A DNA stretch of 64,000 nt from Nyssa sinensis (taxonomy: Eukaryota > Streptophyta > Magnoliopsida > Cornales > Nyssaceae). Made by a program: the position numbers and the translations under genes. Location of the stretch: assembly GCA_008638375.1 (NCBI GenBank), contig CM018035.1, forward strand, positions 23,820,307 to 23,884,306. The letters are read 5' to 3'. Below the pieces are notes generated by a model that saw only the letters and a program-made list of their open reading frames with translations, was not told the origin of the DNA and did not search any database. Each line of letters opens with the position of its first letter. Positions within the stretch are counted from its first letter, which is position 1. Of the stretch, positions 25,571 to 38,600 are shown piece after piece.

Positions 25571-27475
25571 GCCCTCGAATAAAATAAAATAAAAATCTCC
25601 CAAGTGTAATATTTATTATCTAGACCCCGACAACACAATCATTTATAACTTTATCCAAACCAATCAGACTCATTCATAACTTTTACCCACGTATTTCTAA
25701 ACAACAAGTGAAAACCACCATTCACTTATAAGTTGTATAACAATCCAAGCTCTCAAGTTCTAATGCCTCAACCACGATATTTTCACTCCAAGTACATTCA
25801 CACAATTTGCATCTTAAACATAAGATTCATATTCAAGAAATTCGTATCATCCAACTCTTAACCTGATATACTATTTCCTCCAAAACAACAATCAATGCTT
25901 ACCTTTTATTCAATCATAATTCTGGAATCAATTTTGTAAACTAAGGTAGAACTAGGTTCATAATTCACACCTCAATTTGGCCCAATTCATGCAACTAATT
26001 ATTTTCACAAGGCCTACATTCATAAGTTCATTAAATCAACCCACTATTCTTATCACATCTAGTATCGATCATCTTATAGAACTACGTAAGATAATAGCAT
26101 TCATCACTAGGTTACCTCCACAGTCCACCACAATATAACTGATCCTAATTCAATAAAGAAATCATTACAACCCCTAACTTTCAAATTCGCCTTCGCATTC
26201 CAATTTAATATTCATCCTAAGCACAAAATCAAAATCCAATTACATCATAATCTGGATTAACCCACAACAATATTTTTTTTTTTTCAAACTATTCATGTTT
26301 ATACAATTTACCTTAGACAAAAGGTCATCAATCATCACCTAAGAACCTAACACATCTTATAGACATACTCGCTTAATCAACACTTATATAACTCACTGTC
26401 AACCATCCCCACCCGTTGGTTATACTAAGCAATTAACATCGAGTTCTAACACAGCCTTTTACAGAGAAAAAAAAATTTCATTTAAACTAATACAATATAC
26501 ACATACTCAAGTCATGCTAGTGTTCAACTAGCCTACCAATACTCAATCCTAAGTCTATGTTATCCAAAATAATACATCTCTCTACAAAAGAGTTTAATAC
26601 AAGAATATGTCTAAAATCTTAAGTACAAATACTCTGAGTATCTACTGTCCAGTCCATAAACAAGAATCTTTACAAGTCTAAATTCTTATTTTAGCATTCT
26701 AAGGTCTTATGTGTCTTTTAAATTTACAGTTTACTACCTTATTAGAATTTGTTCATTTAAAATTTTATAATTCTTTCATTATTTCTTACTTTCATAGCTA
26801 GGTAATAACCCTTCATGGATCACAACTCCTTTTATTACTGGCTGATGGGGCACCATCCATCAACTGTAACACAAGACTTGAGATCAATCCAGTCTGTATA
26901 GATATCATAGTCATAGTACTATAAACCATGAATGTCGGTTACTAACTTAGCATACATATATAAAATCAATAAGCCACTATCAACAATTAACACGTAGCCT
27001 ACCACAAAAGCATGTAAGTATGGAGTCCGTTATAAGAATATACATACACATCGATAAGCTCACAACTTACCATATAAGTAACTAGGCACACAACCAATCC
27101 CATGGACATCCAAGTTTTCAGCCTATCTTATAGATAACTAAACATATAGCCTATCTCATAGATCATTTGGTCTTCATAGACATAAGCATCTATCCCTAGT
27201 TGATCATCAATCAAGCACATCATATACCCTCAACAAATTAATAAAACAATCACATTGCATAATTGCACATACTAAAGCAACAAGTACACACATAATCATA
27301 TAACCCAAACTAGTCCACTTTAACCTGAGGCCTAGCCTCTCCCACTATCCCTAGGTACTCCAAACATGTCTACACACTACACACTATTTATAAAAAAAAA
27401 AAAAAAATTCAAATTATGCATCGTGGTCCTATCGTGTTCAACAACACCCCATGGTTTCTAGATATTCGAACCTAT
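25571..27475 (-). other. Gypsy interior upstream of protease, no recognisable gag
   Basis: This stretch should hold the leader and gag. It is AT-rich with stops in all frames, and I recognise no capsid or zinc-knuckle motif. Confidence 0.5.
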
Positions 27476-27487
27476 GCTCTAATATCA
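27476..27487 (-). other. Primer-binding site of the gypsy element
   Basis: The minus strand reads TGATATTAGAGC, three bases inside the right LTR. It differs from TGGTATCAGAGC only by two transitions (G to A and C to T), so this was a tRNA-Met primer site. Confidence 0.8.
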
Positions 27488-28054
27488 CGTTGTCACGCCC
27501 CAAATTTTCACGAACCCGGGGAGTGAGTGAAATGAAAAGAGAAAAGTAAATGAAAGGTCATTAAGTTGGATAAATTGATTATTCATTCATTTCCCCACAT
27601 TTTTCCAAAATTAAAATGAAGGCTTGCTAAATGGCTTAACCAAAATAGTCTCCTAACGTTACTTAAACATCCCTCCCAATTAATGTTTAAATTAGTTTAA
27701 GTCATATTCAAAAATGGCTCCCAAAACAGCCTTAAAACATTTCTAAAAATGTCTTGCAATAATGGCTCAAAGGGGTCCCAAATACCTTAATGCATGGATC
27801 AAAAATAGGCCAAAGAAATCCACCAAAAGTGGTCTAAGGGAGTGGCCAAACATGGCCTTGAAATATGACTAAAAGTGTCCCAAAAAAAAAAGCGCCCAAC
27901 ATGGCTTGATGTAATGACCAAAAGTGGCCCAAAATAGACTCCAAAAAGTAGGGTCAAGCATGTAATTAAAGGGCCTTAAAATGGCCTTAAAGAGAAGATC
28001 ATGAAGTGCCAAAACACGGCCAAAACAGGGGCTGCGCAGCAGGGCAAGGCAGGG

Positions 28055-29196
28055 TGTAAAGACTTGAACTTTTAGAGTAAATTTTTCATTTTTTCTAGTA
28101 GAGCACTATTTGTAATATCCCAGCCTAGGATATGGCACGTAACCTAGAGTGGACCCAGTCGAGTACACGTAAACCAAGATAGGTCGGGTTGAGTAGTGTA
28201 ATCTCAGCTGTAACCGAACATGAGAACCGAATAAAATAGAATAAATTCATTTATATCTTAAAAGAGTCAAATAATAATACCGAACTTTGACCAAGCAATG
28301 AATATAGTATCAAAGATAAACCGAGACCGATAAAAATAAGACTAAAATAAGCACGAGTTATTATAATAAATTATGTGCAGTAATAGGCACACAATTCAAG
28401 ACAAATAGCGAGAATCACAAATAAGAATAAAATACAATATTTAAAATATATGAGAAGTGGTTACAAGCAATCCCGAGTATCCAGTAGTACTGTACAATAA
28501 AACCCAAACTGTACGGAGACTCGTATACATAAGCTAGTACATGTCTCGATATACGTGCACAATGTATTTTAATAAATACAAGAGTATATATATATATATG
28601 AGATTATGTGTGTATATATATATATGCATACATAAAAATAAATATAAAAATATATATACAAGTATATATATACATATACGGTTATGTATGTACATGTATT
28701 ATATAAATGTATGTATTAGTATAAATAGATATATTATATATATAATAAAATATAGATTTATTATATATATATATATAAGCATGCAAAAGCATTCAATTGG
28801 AAGAAAAAAAAAAAGTAGTAGCAAGAAAGCAAGACAAATATATATATTTATATGTGTGTGCAACAAGTGCAGCGTGTGTGTGGTGTTTGTTTAAAAATAA
28901 AAAATAAAGAAAGAAAAGAAATCAAAAAGTGAGGTCTGTGCAACAGTGTGAATATGTGTAGTGTGCCTTATATATATAATATATTAAGTATACCTAGAAA
29001 TATCTATTGAAACAAAAGAACAGGAACAAGATGAAAAGAAAACAAAAGAAAAGTAGGAACCTAATGTCAAAAAGGTAAGGCGTGCAAGGTTAGCGTACAG
29101 GAAAAGAAAAGGCAGAGAAGAGAAAGGAAAAAGAGAAAAAGGAAAAAGGAGCAGAGGGGCGATGCAGTAGGTGTAGGGTGCAGGCATATCAGTACT

Positions 29197-29240
<44 letters not shown>

Positions 29241-31967
29241 CGCGTGCGTGTCTGTAGCGTTGCAACAGGGAGGAAACTTGAGAAAATAGGAAAAAAAAAT
29301 GAGGAAGAAGTGGAGCAGCAGCGGCAGCGCTACAACAGCAGGGAAATTGTGTAAAATACATATATGTGCGTGTGTGTTGTGTGACAGTGGAGTAGATGGC
29401 AACTGGATGGATTGGAGGGCCTGATGCGTGAGAAAAAGGGAGAAAGAGTGAGCAGCGGTGCAGAGAAAAATTGAAAAAAAATGGGAGAAACCTGAGAGAG
29501 TAGAGAGGCGGTGTAGGATCAACGTGCAGAAAAAAAAAATGGAGAAAAGAAGGAGTGAGAAAAGAGTGCAACAAGTGGGCTCCAACAGGGAGCGAAAAGG
29601 AGAGATAAGAGAGTTGGTACAGCAGGAGGAAGTTGAGAAAAGAGAGAGTTGAGGGCAGTGTTGCGCATACATGGGTGTGTAGCAGAAGCGGTGAAGGGTC
29701 TTGGAGGCTTGGGGTTTGAATTCATGAGGATTTTGATTCAAGCACGGTTGATGAGGAAGCAGCTCTTGGATTTGGTGCAGGTGGAAAGATGGACATGATT
29801 GAGGAACTCACTAGTGCAGAAATTAGTATTGGATTGGATTTGGTTAGTTCAATTGGATGTTATTAGAGCAGCAGGATTTGGGTGGAGATGAATCCCGCAA
29901 GCAGCAGTAGACCTGGGGGAATTACATGTTGTCTAAGTGTGGTCGGGTTTTCCATCCCAGCGTCTCTAGGATTCAAATGGATTCTTGGAGTATCGAGGTA
30001 TGAACTATTTCATTTTTATCAGAAAATGGGCATGTTGGCAGATTTTGGAATTTGGCTTGTTGTCGGGAAAAGGGAATTTCTGTGGCAGGTTATTAGGGAA
30101 CCAGTTGTGAGTGGGAAATTCTGAAAATGGAAAGGTTAAGCTATGTCATTCCCTGACTAACTCTATGATTTAGTGGTTGTTACTAACAACAAGAAAACCC
30201 AAGAAAGGTGCTAGAAATTCACTAAGGCATGTGTTGCTGACATGCTGTTTAAATGGAATTGTGGACACCAATATTTATGTGGGTGAAGTGGGTTGTAGAA
30301 GCTGATGTTTGTACTGGAATAAAAGACATGACTGGAGACTTGTGACACTCGACTGCAGCTAGTCAAAGATTAGATTTAATTATTATTTAGCTAATTTAAA
30401 TTTAGAATAGAACTTTGTGAAATTATAATTATGCCCAGAAATTTTGGTTAATTGTGAATTGACCCAAGTAGTAAAATAATATTTAATTTAAATAATTTAA
30501 AGGAAAAATTACCAAAATGCCCCTAAATCGAAAAGTAGTCAAACAGATTCCGATTAAAATAAAAGAATAGTGAATTTTTATTATTTTGAGCATTCCGGAC
30601 TCAACGGTGAAGTCTGATTTGCAAAAAAAAGGTCTCAAGAAGTAAGAACCCGTGAAAGTGCAAAATGATCCATTTTACCCTTTTGATACAAATGCCCTGA
30701 ATTGAATTTCGCAAAAGCCTAAATTGACTTTCTTCGACATTCCAGACTCAATGGTAAAGTTTATTTTAGTAAAATTGAAACTCATAAAATAAAAGCATAA
30801 AATTTGATGAATAGCATAATTCAAGTAGCAATAGACTGAGTTATATTTCATGATTTTTAGGAACACTGAAAGGAAAAGAGAAGGCGGTTTGACCTGCTAC
30901 ATTCTCACTATTTGGTTCGACTACACTGCGGACACGACTTCCAAGGGTTGGGAAAAACCCTTCTAGGTATGATGTTTTGCTAAGTAAGAAATAGGATTAA
31001 GTTTAGAAATATTTTATGAGTAAATTGAATGATTGATATGCTTAACTGTTGTTGGAGAATTATTTGGCATATGTTTGCTTGATAACTTAAAGTTGGTTGT
31101 TTACGTGTTTGGGTGTTTCTTACATTCCTTGAGAATTTGGTGAAGTGATGAATGTGAACTGTGACCATGTGTTTAAATTAACTGTATGAGATATGTATTC
31201 ATGTGGAACAAGTTTTGTGATTTAAATATTATTGTTGCTTCGAGTATGATACATCATTTAAAGCATTCTTCGTTGAGGTTATATTATTGTGTGGTGAAAT
31301 TAAAGCATATTGGCATATGGTGAATCCTTTAGAAACATGGTGTGAGTTGAGCACGTGGTGCTATGCATTATGAGGGTGTAGATCCTGTGGTGAAAAACCC
31401 AAAATTGGCCATTGCATTGGTGCCCAGATCTATCGGAGGGAGGCCCATAAACGGGAGTTGGTACTCAGATCCATCGGATGTGGTCCGTAAATGAGACATG
31501 GGTGTGGCATAGAGTACATGGGTGCGTCATGCATATTTTCATTGCATCGTATTAATGAGCTGGAAATCATCTAGATTATAAATGTACACTTTGCACATGC
31601 CACGCCTTAATCTTGTTTCTTACATTAGCATTATGTTATACCAGCAGTTGAGCTGACCCATTCGTGGGATATCATATTACAGATGACGCTCCTGATACTT
31701 GAGACTTGAGGAAGTCTTGGAGAACAGAAGAGACATGGATCATGGAGGATTTTTTGGCCCTTGGAGCGTATTTTGATGTTGTACCAGGGCATAAGCCCTA
31801 AACTATACATGTTTATCTGTATGATATGAAACAACGGGTAAGGCCCTATGGATTAGTGTTAGAACAGGGATTGGGTTAATGTTTGGCATGCGTATGATTG
31901 TCCTTTATTATCTTATTTTGTTTATTTCACTCACTCCCCAGGTTTGTAGAAATTCAAGGGCGTGACA
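28055..31967 (+). mobile_element. Solo LTR D (3913 bp) inserted in the gypsy 5' LTR, opposite orientation
   Basis: The element starts TGTAAAGACTTGAAC and ends AAGGGCGTGACA. Flanks are CAGGG (28050-28054) and CAAGG (31968-31972), a 5-bp target duplication with one mismatch; the uninterrupted LTR at 21200s reads CAAGG there. The first 56 bp and the last several hundred bp match the gypsy LTR on its own strand (for example CACTCACTCCCCAGG near the end). From 28111 it instead follows the A/B/C family start, TGTAATATCCC. Its middle is rich in (TA)n, purine-rich tracts and a (TG)n(CG)n run, which generate false ORFs. Confidence 0.82.
29199..29251. repeat. Alternating purine-pyrimidine tract (TA)n(TG)n(CG)n
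   Basis: About 50 bases alternate strictly: TA dinucleotides, then TG, then a short CG block. This is classic Z-DNA-prone sequence within solo LTR D. Confidence 0.85.
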
Positions 31968-33940
31968 CAAGGGCAGCAGCAGGCTAGGAGCGCGCGCGTA
32001 GAGGCACGCGGCAAGGCTGGCGTGCGGCAGGCTGCGGGGCTGGGACTATCACTCAGTGCACTGTAGCAACAAAAAGCAAAATATGATTTTTTGCATTTAC
32101 TGTTCATGGCTGCAACCTATTTTTCCTATTTTTGAATTTTTTTTCAAGTTTTTCAAGCCACTTTTCTTCCATTTCTAACCCATTTCCCCTAGGTTTCTAA
32201 CCCTCCATTTTAAGCACTTTTCTCACCCATTTAAATGGTGTTTTACATACTTAATCAATTCTTTAATTTTTTCAAAATTTTGACATAACCTCCTTTGTTT
32301 TCTAAGCCTTTTTTCCACCTAATATTTTTGCAATTCTTCATATATATAACCATATCACAATCCATTCTCACTCGATGGCCATAAGTTCATTAAATTAAAC
32401 ATACATCCATTTCCTTTCAATATATATACATGTAAGGCACATTAAATAAATATATTCTACATGTCATTTGGGCTTAAGCCCTTACACTTTAAAATGGCCC
32501 AAGGCCTATAATCCATAGTCCACTATTTTCCAAATTTAAATACAAGTTATTTGGGCTTATGCCCATACATATAAAAACATGCCCCAAGGGCCAAATATGT
32601 TTCATGATCCATTTTCCTTCCTTTCTTCAAGACTTAAACCAGTCTCAAGCATCCGAAACCTCATCTGAAATATGATATCCCACGAGGGGTCAACTCAACT
32701 GCTGGTATGACATAATACTAATGCAAGGAACAAAATTAAGGCGTGGCATGTGTAAGTGTACATTTATATCTACATGTCTTCCAATTCATCAATACAATGT
32801 AATGCAAATATGCATGACACACCCATGCAACTATATGCCACACTCATGTCTCCTTCACAGATCGCTCCCGTTGGTTCAGAGTACCAATACCTGAGTTCAC
32901 GGATCGCTCCCGTTAGATGAACAGGCAGCAATGTAATGGCTAATTTTAGGTTTTTCACCACAGGATCTACACCCTCACAATGCATAGCACCAAGTGCTCA
33001 ACCCACACTATGTTTTCAAAGGATTCACCATATGCCAATATGCTTTGATTTCACCATGCAATAATGCAATTCAAGGAGACATTTCATCAACACATGGAGC
33101 ATGACTTAAAATATGCCTCATTCATAAAGTAAAGCATAACTTCAAATTCACAACATTTTGTCGACATGAATGTAAGTCACAATTCAATGAATTAAACATA
33201 TGATGAAGTTTCATATTCATTACTTTAACAATTTCTCCAAGAAAATACAAATACACAAACTACCAATTCATGGAATAAATTATAATTCTCAAATTACAAG
33301 AGTTTCTCTACATGAACATAAGCTAAAATATAATAATCCAAACATATAAACAAGTTACATGTTCATCACTTTGACGAATTCTCAAAGATTACAAAATACA
33401 TAAAACACCAACACCTTAAATAAATCATAACTTTCCAACCACAAAATTTTGTTTACATGAACCTAAGATAAAATACAATGAATTTCACTTATAGTCGTGG
33501 TTCATGTTTATCACTTTTCCAAATTCCCAAAGAACACTCAAGTACACTAAAGTGCCTAAACTACCAACTCTAAGTTTTCAAAGCAACTATATCCTAAGTG
33601 ATTTGCTAACATCAAATAAACACATGAATCATTCAATCAACATGTAAATCACTCCTAAACTTAATCTTATTCCTTTCTTAGCAAAATATCATACCTAGAA
33701 TGGTTGTTCTCAAACCGAGGAAGTTGTGTTCACTGCACAGCCGAACCGATCAGTGAGAATATAGTCCTTGTTGAGAGGAACAGCTTCCTAGAAGGAACCT
33801 TTGCGAAAATCCAAGCTTAGATGTGTTTTTTGGACGCTTGAAGTTGAAAAACCCTAGGTTTTTCTTCACCTTTTCTCCCATGGACGTGTTCTGCTTTATA
33901 TCTCAGACCAAACAATGAGAAAAAATACACTAAGGGGCTG

Positions 33941-33948
33941 TATTTATA
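33941..33948 (-). promoter_or_regulatory. TATA box of the 5' LTR
   Basis: The minus strand reads TATAAATA, equivalent to the one at 23177-23184. It is the presumed promoter for the full element. Confidence 0.6.
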
Positions 33949-34380
33949 GTGGAGGGGCAAGGGGGGCAAAATGACCCTTTTGCCCTTAATGAATCCATGC
34001 CCCATTACACTATAACCCATCCCGAAACGCCTCAATTCGACATTTTGTTTTAATCAAAGTTCTTAAAATTATTTTAAATAAAAATTTTAAAAAAATAAAT
34101 TTTCGCCTGTGGCTGGGTTTGGCCGGATCCACCCAGGCCACTCAGATGCCCTTTTGATCTAATTTTTTAAACTGTCTCTGAACAGGTTCAAGTTTTTACA
34201 GGAGGTGTATTTTAATATTCTAAGCATATTTTTATTCTATGGCACACTCAAAATATGCTTTTAAATATGACTTATGCTTAAATGATGCACGTAAATGCCC
34301 TACCGGTAAAACTGTGCATGAATAGTGCTCCACCGGCAAAACGAAAAATTTATCCTCAATTTTCAGGTCTCTACAGAATC

Positions 34381-35471
34381 GCTCTCCCTCATAGTGCCCT
34401 TCTCTTTACACTATTCCATTTCATCATTGGTTCCGTCCGAGGAATCTCTATCTGTGGAGATTTTGACCCTCACAAAAACATAATGGAACTGCCTAATTAC
34501 ACAGTAATAGGAAGTCTAGTTATGTATGTTTCAAAGAAGAAAGAATGTAAATTTTAATTGTAGACATTTATAAGTAATTACTGAGCTATAAATTTGAAAA
34601 CTAAGCATATGGATTAGAAATTATATAGAAATGTAATTCTGCTTTCTGTAAAGCATATAATGCCAGGTCGGCACTTTATTTAGCTAACTCATATAAAATG
34701 CTGTTAAGATGTCAGTCTAAGGGATCAATGTCTTCCATTTATCCCTCATCCAGCATTGGCTTTCCTGCAGAACTGAAGCATGTCTACACATTTCAGTCAA
34801 TGACCATCATTCCACATGGTAATGTCTATCTAAAGATCAGACCAGGAATATTATGATGATGCTTAATTTAAAGCTCAAAAATGCAAATAAACAGGCTCAT
34901 GCGAATGAGATGTTTTGGTCTCTATTGGATTAGCAAACAAGTTTTGAATACATTCTCAAAAGATTCTCCACAGTAAATAAAATAAAAGGTATATTTTAAA
35001 TCTAAAATCATGGTCGCAGTATGTGACACGAGACTTTTACTATTGAATTAATATGAATATTAAAGGAGTAACCCTTATGCACTTTGATTGCAACTTTTGA
35101 TAGCATTGAAAAAATTAAAAATGTATGAGACAACTTGACACTGTTCCCCTCCAAACCATGCGAGAATTATGGGTGGGGGGGGTGTTACTGACTTTGTAAG
35201 CCCATATAAGAATCCTTCTCTCCTCTCTCTCCCTCTATCTTTGGTGTGTGTGTTGGCGCTTGTGGGTGGGATTAGTAAGTTGGAGAGGTAGGAAGCTCTT
35301 CAGTCTAACCAAGATAGTTCTGGGACTGATCTCTGCTGCTGACTCGTTGGTTCAAGAACATATCAAACTGATGGGCACTGATATGTTTTTGATCGAACGA
35401 AGCTGGAGCCGAGTTTGGTTATGGCTGTCTCGTCTTGGACTGAAGGGTTTCCTTCTCTCTCGCTCTCCCTC

Positions 35472-35512
<41 letters not shown>

Positions 35513-36689
35513 CTGGGCCTGCTGGACATGGCTATCTTGTTCTGTTTAATTATAAGCTACGGATGTTCGAGAAGAAGCCCAAGGAGGAGCCATTATCATT
35601 CTTAAGAAATCTCAACCTTTCTTGTGCTTAGTTTTCATGCTACATGCAAAAAGCTAAGCTATGTTGTAGGAAAAAATATCAAACCCATCGCTAGCTAGTT
35701 GCCATTACAAAAACCTAAAACCTTCTCTTGTGTTCCCATGCATCTAACAGTTGCCACAAGGTACACGAATTTTTCCTTTTTTTGTTTTGTTATCATGAAA
35801 AACAGTAGGAAAAAAGAGAATAATGACAAATGTAAGGGAGACTTCTTCATTTGATATGTTATTTTCTATTTCTTTTTTCAAAAAATATATATTAATTTGT
35901 GACTTCATTTATACTGGAGAGAAAATAGGAAAATTTATTTTTCCTTTACTTCTTCCTTTAATTCTTTTCCTTTGTCTCACTGAATTCATGAACCAAATGT
36001 TGCCTTATGCTTTGTTTAGTTTGTGGATTTGAGTAAACTTACCTTCCACAAATGTTAGGTCCTTTTGTAATGGTAAAATAAAGTTACCCTTATGTTCCTC
36101 CTCGTCTGCGTGTTAACTTTGTGAAAGAAAAGAAAAATGAAAGGAAAAGATGAAAGAATCCCTTATATTTTCTCTTCTATTTCAAACATAATAAAAATAA
36201 TTTTTTTTTTCAAATGTATCATAAATCAAGAAAAGGAAATAAAAAATGACATGTGAATTAAAGTAAGAAATAAAAACCATACACACAGCATTTGTCTCCC
36301 TTACATTTGCCTTGTATATTTTAGTCACACGTCAAAAATATCCAATACAAATTATTTTACTATTTTAGTTCCTAACATTTTCAAAATACCCCATATATCC
36401 TAGATATATTAAATTTAATATACATTTATAATTTATATAATTATTTTATTATAGTTTATTTTATTTTATTTATAATATATTATATATATTTCATACTTTT
36501 ATATATTTTAAAGTATCAACTCGCAATTACTTAAATTATGTTTTGTAAACATTTAATAATTACTTTTGGTAATATAATCTTTTTTAATTACATTTATCAA
36601 AATATCAAATTGACTGTGTCGTAATATATTTTAACCAACTGATTATTCACAATGCATGATTATGAAGTTTTTTCAGTATTATCTTACTA
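34381..36689. other. Intergenic sequence right of the gypsy insertion
   Basis: The first about 120 bp continue the pre-insertion sequence broken at 20622. A (TA)n run lies at 35476-35512. An open frame at 35248-35631 spans that repeat and encodes a YIYIYI tract; it matches no family I know and I do not regard it as a gene. The rest is AT-rich without features. Confidence 0.5.
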
Positions 36690-38600
36690 ATTTTTTTTTT
36701 AAATTTAAGTTTATCTTAAATTTGTTATTTTAGATAAAGTTTATATTTTTTATTATTTTTTATTTTAGATAGAATTCTTTATTCTATTAGAATTAAGACT
36801 TCCAATATCAATATCCATATATAGGATGATAAATCTTTCTTAGAGACGTCTTTTATCTTTCAATTTTGATATTAAAAGTATTATTAGAGAATTTGTTCTC
36901 TTCTTAGGGTTGATTGTTTCTCATTTTTGGGTGAATGTTACTCGTAGATATCGACATACTCGTATCCATCTTATCATGTTTCATGCTATGTTGGTTGGTA
37001 TCATAATAAATATTTGCTTGGTTAGATGACAATTGATGTAGAAGGAATTAGAAATTCTTACAACGACATTCACGGGATATTTTGTTACTCGTTTGGAGTT
37101 TCGGATAAAAGAAATCATGAAAATAATAGGTATTGTACTAACGATGGAACTCGGAGTAAAACTGTTCATAGGCAGGTTCTATTCGAAAGACTTACACAAT
37201 TACAAAAGGCTTCTTGATTTTGACGGTATGTTTTATTCTGAAGATTTTCTTGATTGGACATATGATTTTGATGATTATCTAGAATATATGAAATTTTTAG
37301 AAGAAAAAAAATTGGGCATAAGATAAGTTTATAGAATTAGCGAAAAGATGGTAGTTTTAGTTACAAAGGCATATACAATGTCAAGGTAAAAGATGTATTC
37401 GTTCATAGCCAAAAATAATGAGACTACTAATAGATAAATTTTTGCCAAAAATTATTTGCAAAATGAATACAAACTAACATGCAATTATGTTAGAATACCA
37501 TAATATATTGTTGAAAATAAGGAGAAAAAAAAACTCCAAAACTTTTTTCTAACAAGAAGAAAAAAACACATCAAAAATCTAAAATTGTTGTGGCACTTTT
37601 AGTGATAAGGTTGTAGATATAGATTAAAATATGTGCACATCCTTACAAAGGATTCTCTTGTCATTAAAAAAGTTGATCAAGTTATTTCATCGATAATAAG
37701 GAGTCAAAAGAAAATAGAGTACAACATATTTCTACCGATGCTACTGAAATAGTTGATGGAGAGAATAAAGAATAACAACTAATTGAAACGCTTATTGTAA
37801 AGAAAGAATGAGAAAATAATTTTAAAACAATTGATCAAAATGTAGAACTAGTAGAGATTTCATAAGCTCGTCTGTAAAGAAGAAGAAAATAGTAATTTAA
37901 CTAATTAATACAGTAGAGAAGCAACAAATTCTCATAGGCGGAGTCAATGGTACATATAAGAATGAAACTAAATTTGCAAAGGATAATTATGATGTTTATT
38001 AGAAGATTAAAATTGTAATAGATTAAGAATATAATTTTTGTTGTTTTATTACGAACACATTATTGTCATTAAAGCAAGAGCTGAAAATTTTAGACTTCAT
38101 GGAATATGTGAAAGAAGAAATCCACAAGTCTTCAATTCTTCTTAAAAAGATTCAACTATTATTATCGAATTATAAACGAATTCAAGGTCGAATACATTCA
38201 GTTAATTTGATGACAAATTCTTTTCATGCAAGGGAGTATGATGTAGAACAAATATGTTATCCGTAAAAAAGCATAGATACATATTTCAGAGTCATCGTAA
38301 GATTCTTTAGATTTCAAATTTAAACTTATTTTAAATAAAATTTATATTTTTTTATTGTTTTCTATTTCAGATAAAAAAAAATTATTTTAGTAAAATTATG
38401 ACTTTTAATATCAATATATTTATATATAGAACTGTAAATCCTCCATTGTAGGCAATTTTTTTTTTTTTTTTGAATTTCGATATTAAAAATATTTTTAGAG
38501 AATGTATTCTCTTCCTAATTAAGTTGATTATTCTTTAATTTTAAAATTTCAACTTACTCATATCCATCTTATCACATTTCACGGTACCCAAGATTTGTCC
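36690..38600 (+). mobile_element. Small two-LTR retroelement with gypsy-gag relic
   Basis: Two diverged direct repeats (about 36690-36994 and about 38306-38600) share AATATCAATATxxATATATAG, TTTCxATTTTGATATTAAAA and CATATCCATCTTATCA-type blocks and behave as LTRs. TGGTATCAT at 36996-37004 follows the left repeat, like a primer-binding site. The 1.3-kb interior carries gag-like frames. It is too short for pol, so this is a non-autonomous or deleted element. Exact ends and target duplication were not resolved. Confidence 0.6.
37200..37400 (+). pseudogene. Gypsy-type gag (retrotrans_gag) fragment
   Basis: One frame reads LLDFDGMFYSEDFLDWTYDF, then DDYLEYMKFLEEKKLG. After a stop the same frame continues VYRISEKMVVLVTKA. 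The pattern F-x-G, DFLDW, FEYM..PEEKKV, KLxxxAxxWW is typical of plant gypsy gag. The tryptophan pair is missing and stops interrupt the frame. Confidence 0.6.

Larger units (their letters stand above)
20623..34375 (-). mobile_element. Ty3/gypsy LTR retrotransposon, 13.75 kb, internally deleted and carrying a nested solo LTR
   Basis: Direct LTRs at 20623-23610 and 27491-34375 are flanked by perfect target duplications GAATC (20618-20622 and 34376-34380). On the minus strand each LTR begins TGTAGAGACC and ends in GTGACA (TGTCAC on the plus strand). The right LTR contains a 3913-bp insertion; without it the LTRs are 2988 and 2967 bp. A degenerate tRNA-Met primer site abuts the right LTR and a purine tract abuts the left LTR, fixing the orientation. 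The 3880-bp interior retains gypsy protease and partial reverse transcriptase only; RNase H and integrase are not found. Long LTRs with a tRNA-Met primer suggest a Tekay/Del-like lineage, which is inference. Confidence 0.93.
27491..34375 (-). repeat. 5' LTR of the gypsy element, split by solo LTR D
   Basis: The LTR is TGTCACGCCCC...GGTCTCTACA on the plus strand and is interrupted at 28055-31967. Flanking parts 27491-28054 and 31973-34375 align continuously with the other LTR. Confidence 0.93.

Noticed and set aside
28541..29741. Several long frames in 28.5-29.8 kb
   Set aside because: They are translations of TA, TG and purine-rich low-complexity DNA inside solo LTR D (Tyr/Ile, His/Thr and Phe/Ser runs).
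32770..32985. 71-codon minus-strand frame as a gene
   Set aside because: It lies within the gypsy 5' LTR and the same region in the other LTR and in D is broken.
35248..35631. 127-codon open frame on the plus strand as a possible gene
   Set aside because: It spans a (TA)n microsatellite read as YIYIYI, has no recognisable domain and no supporting splice or neighbour context.
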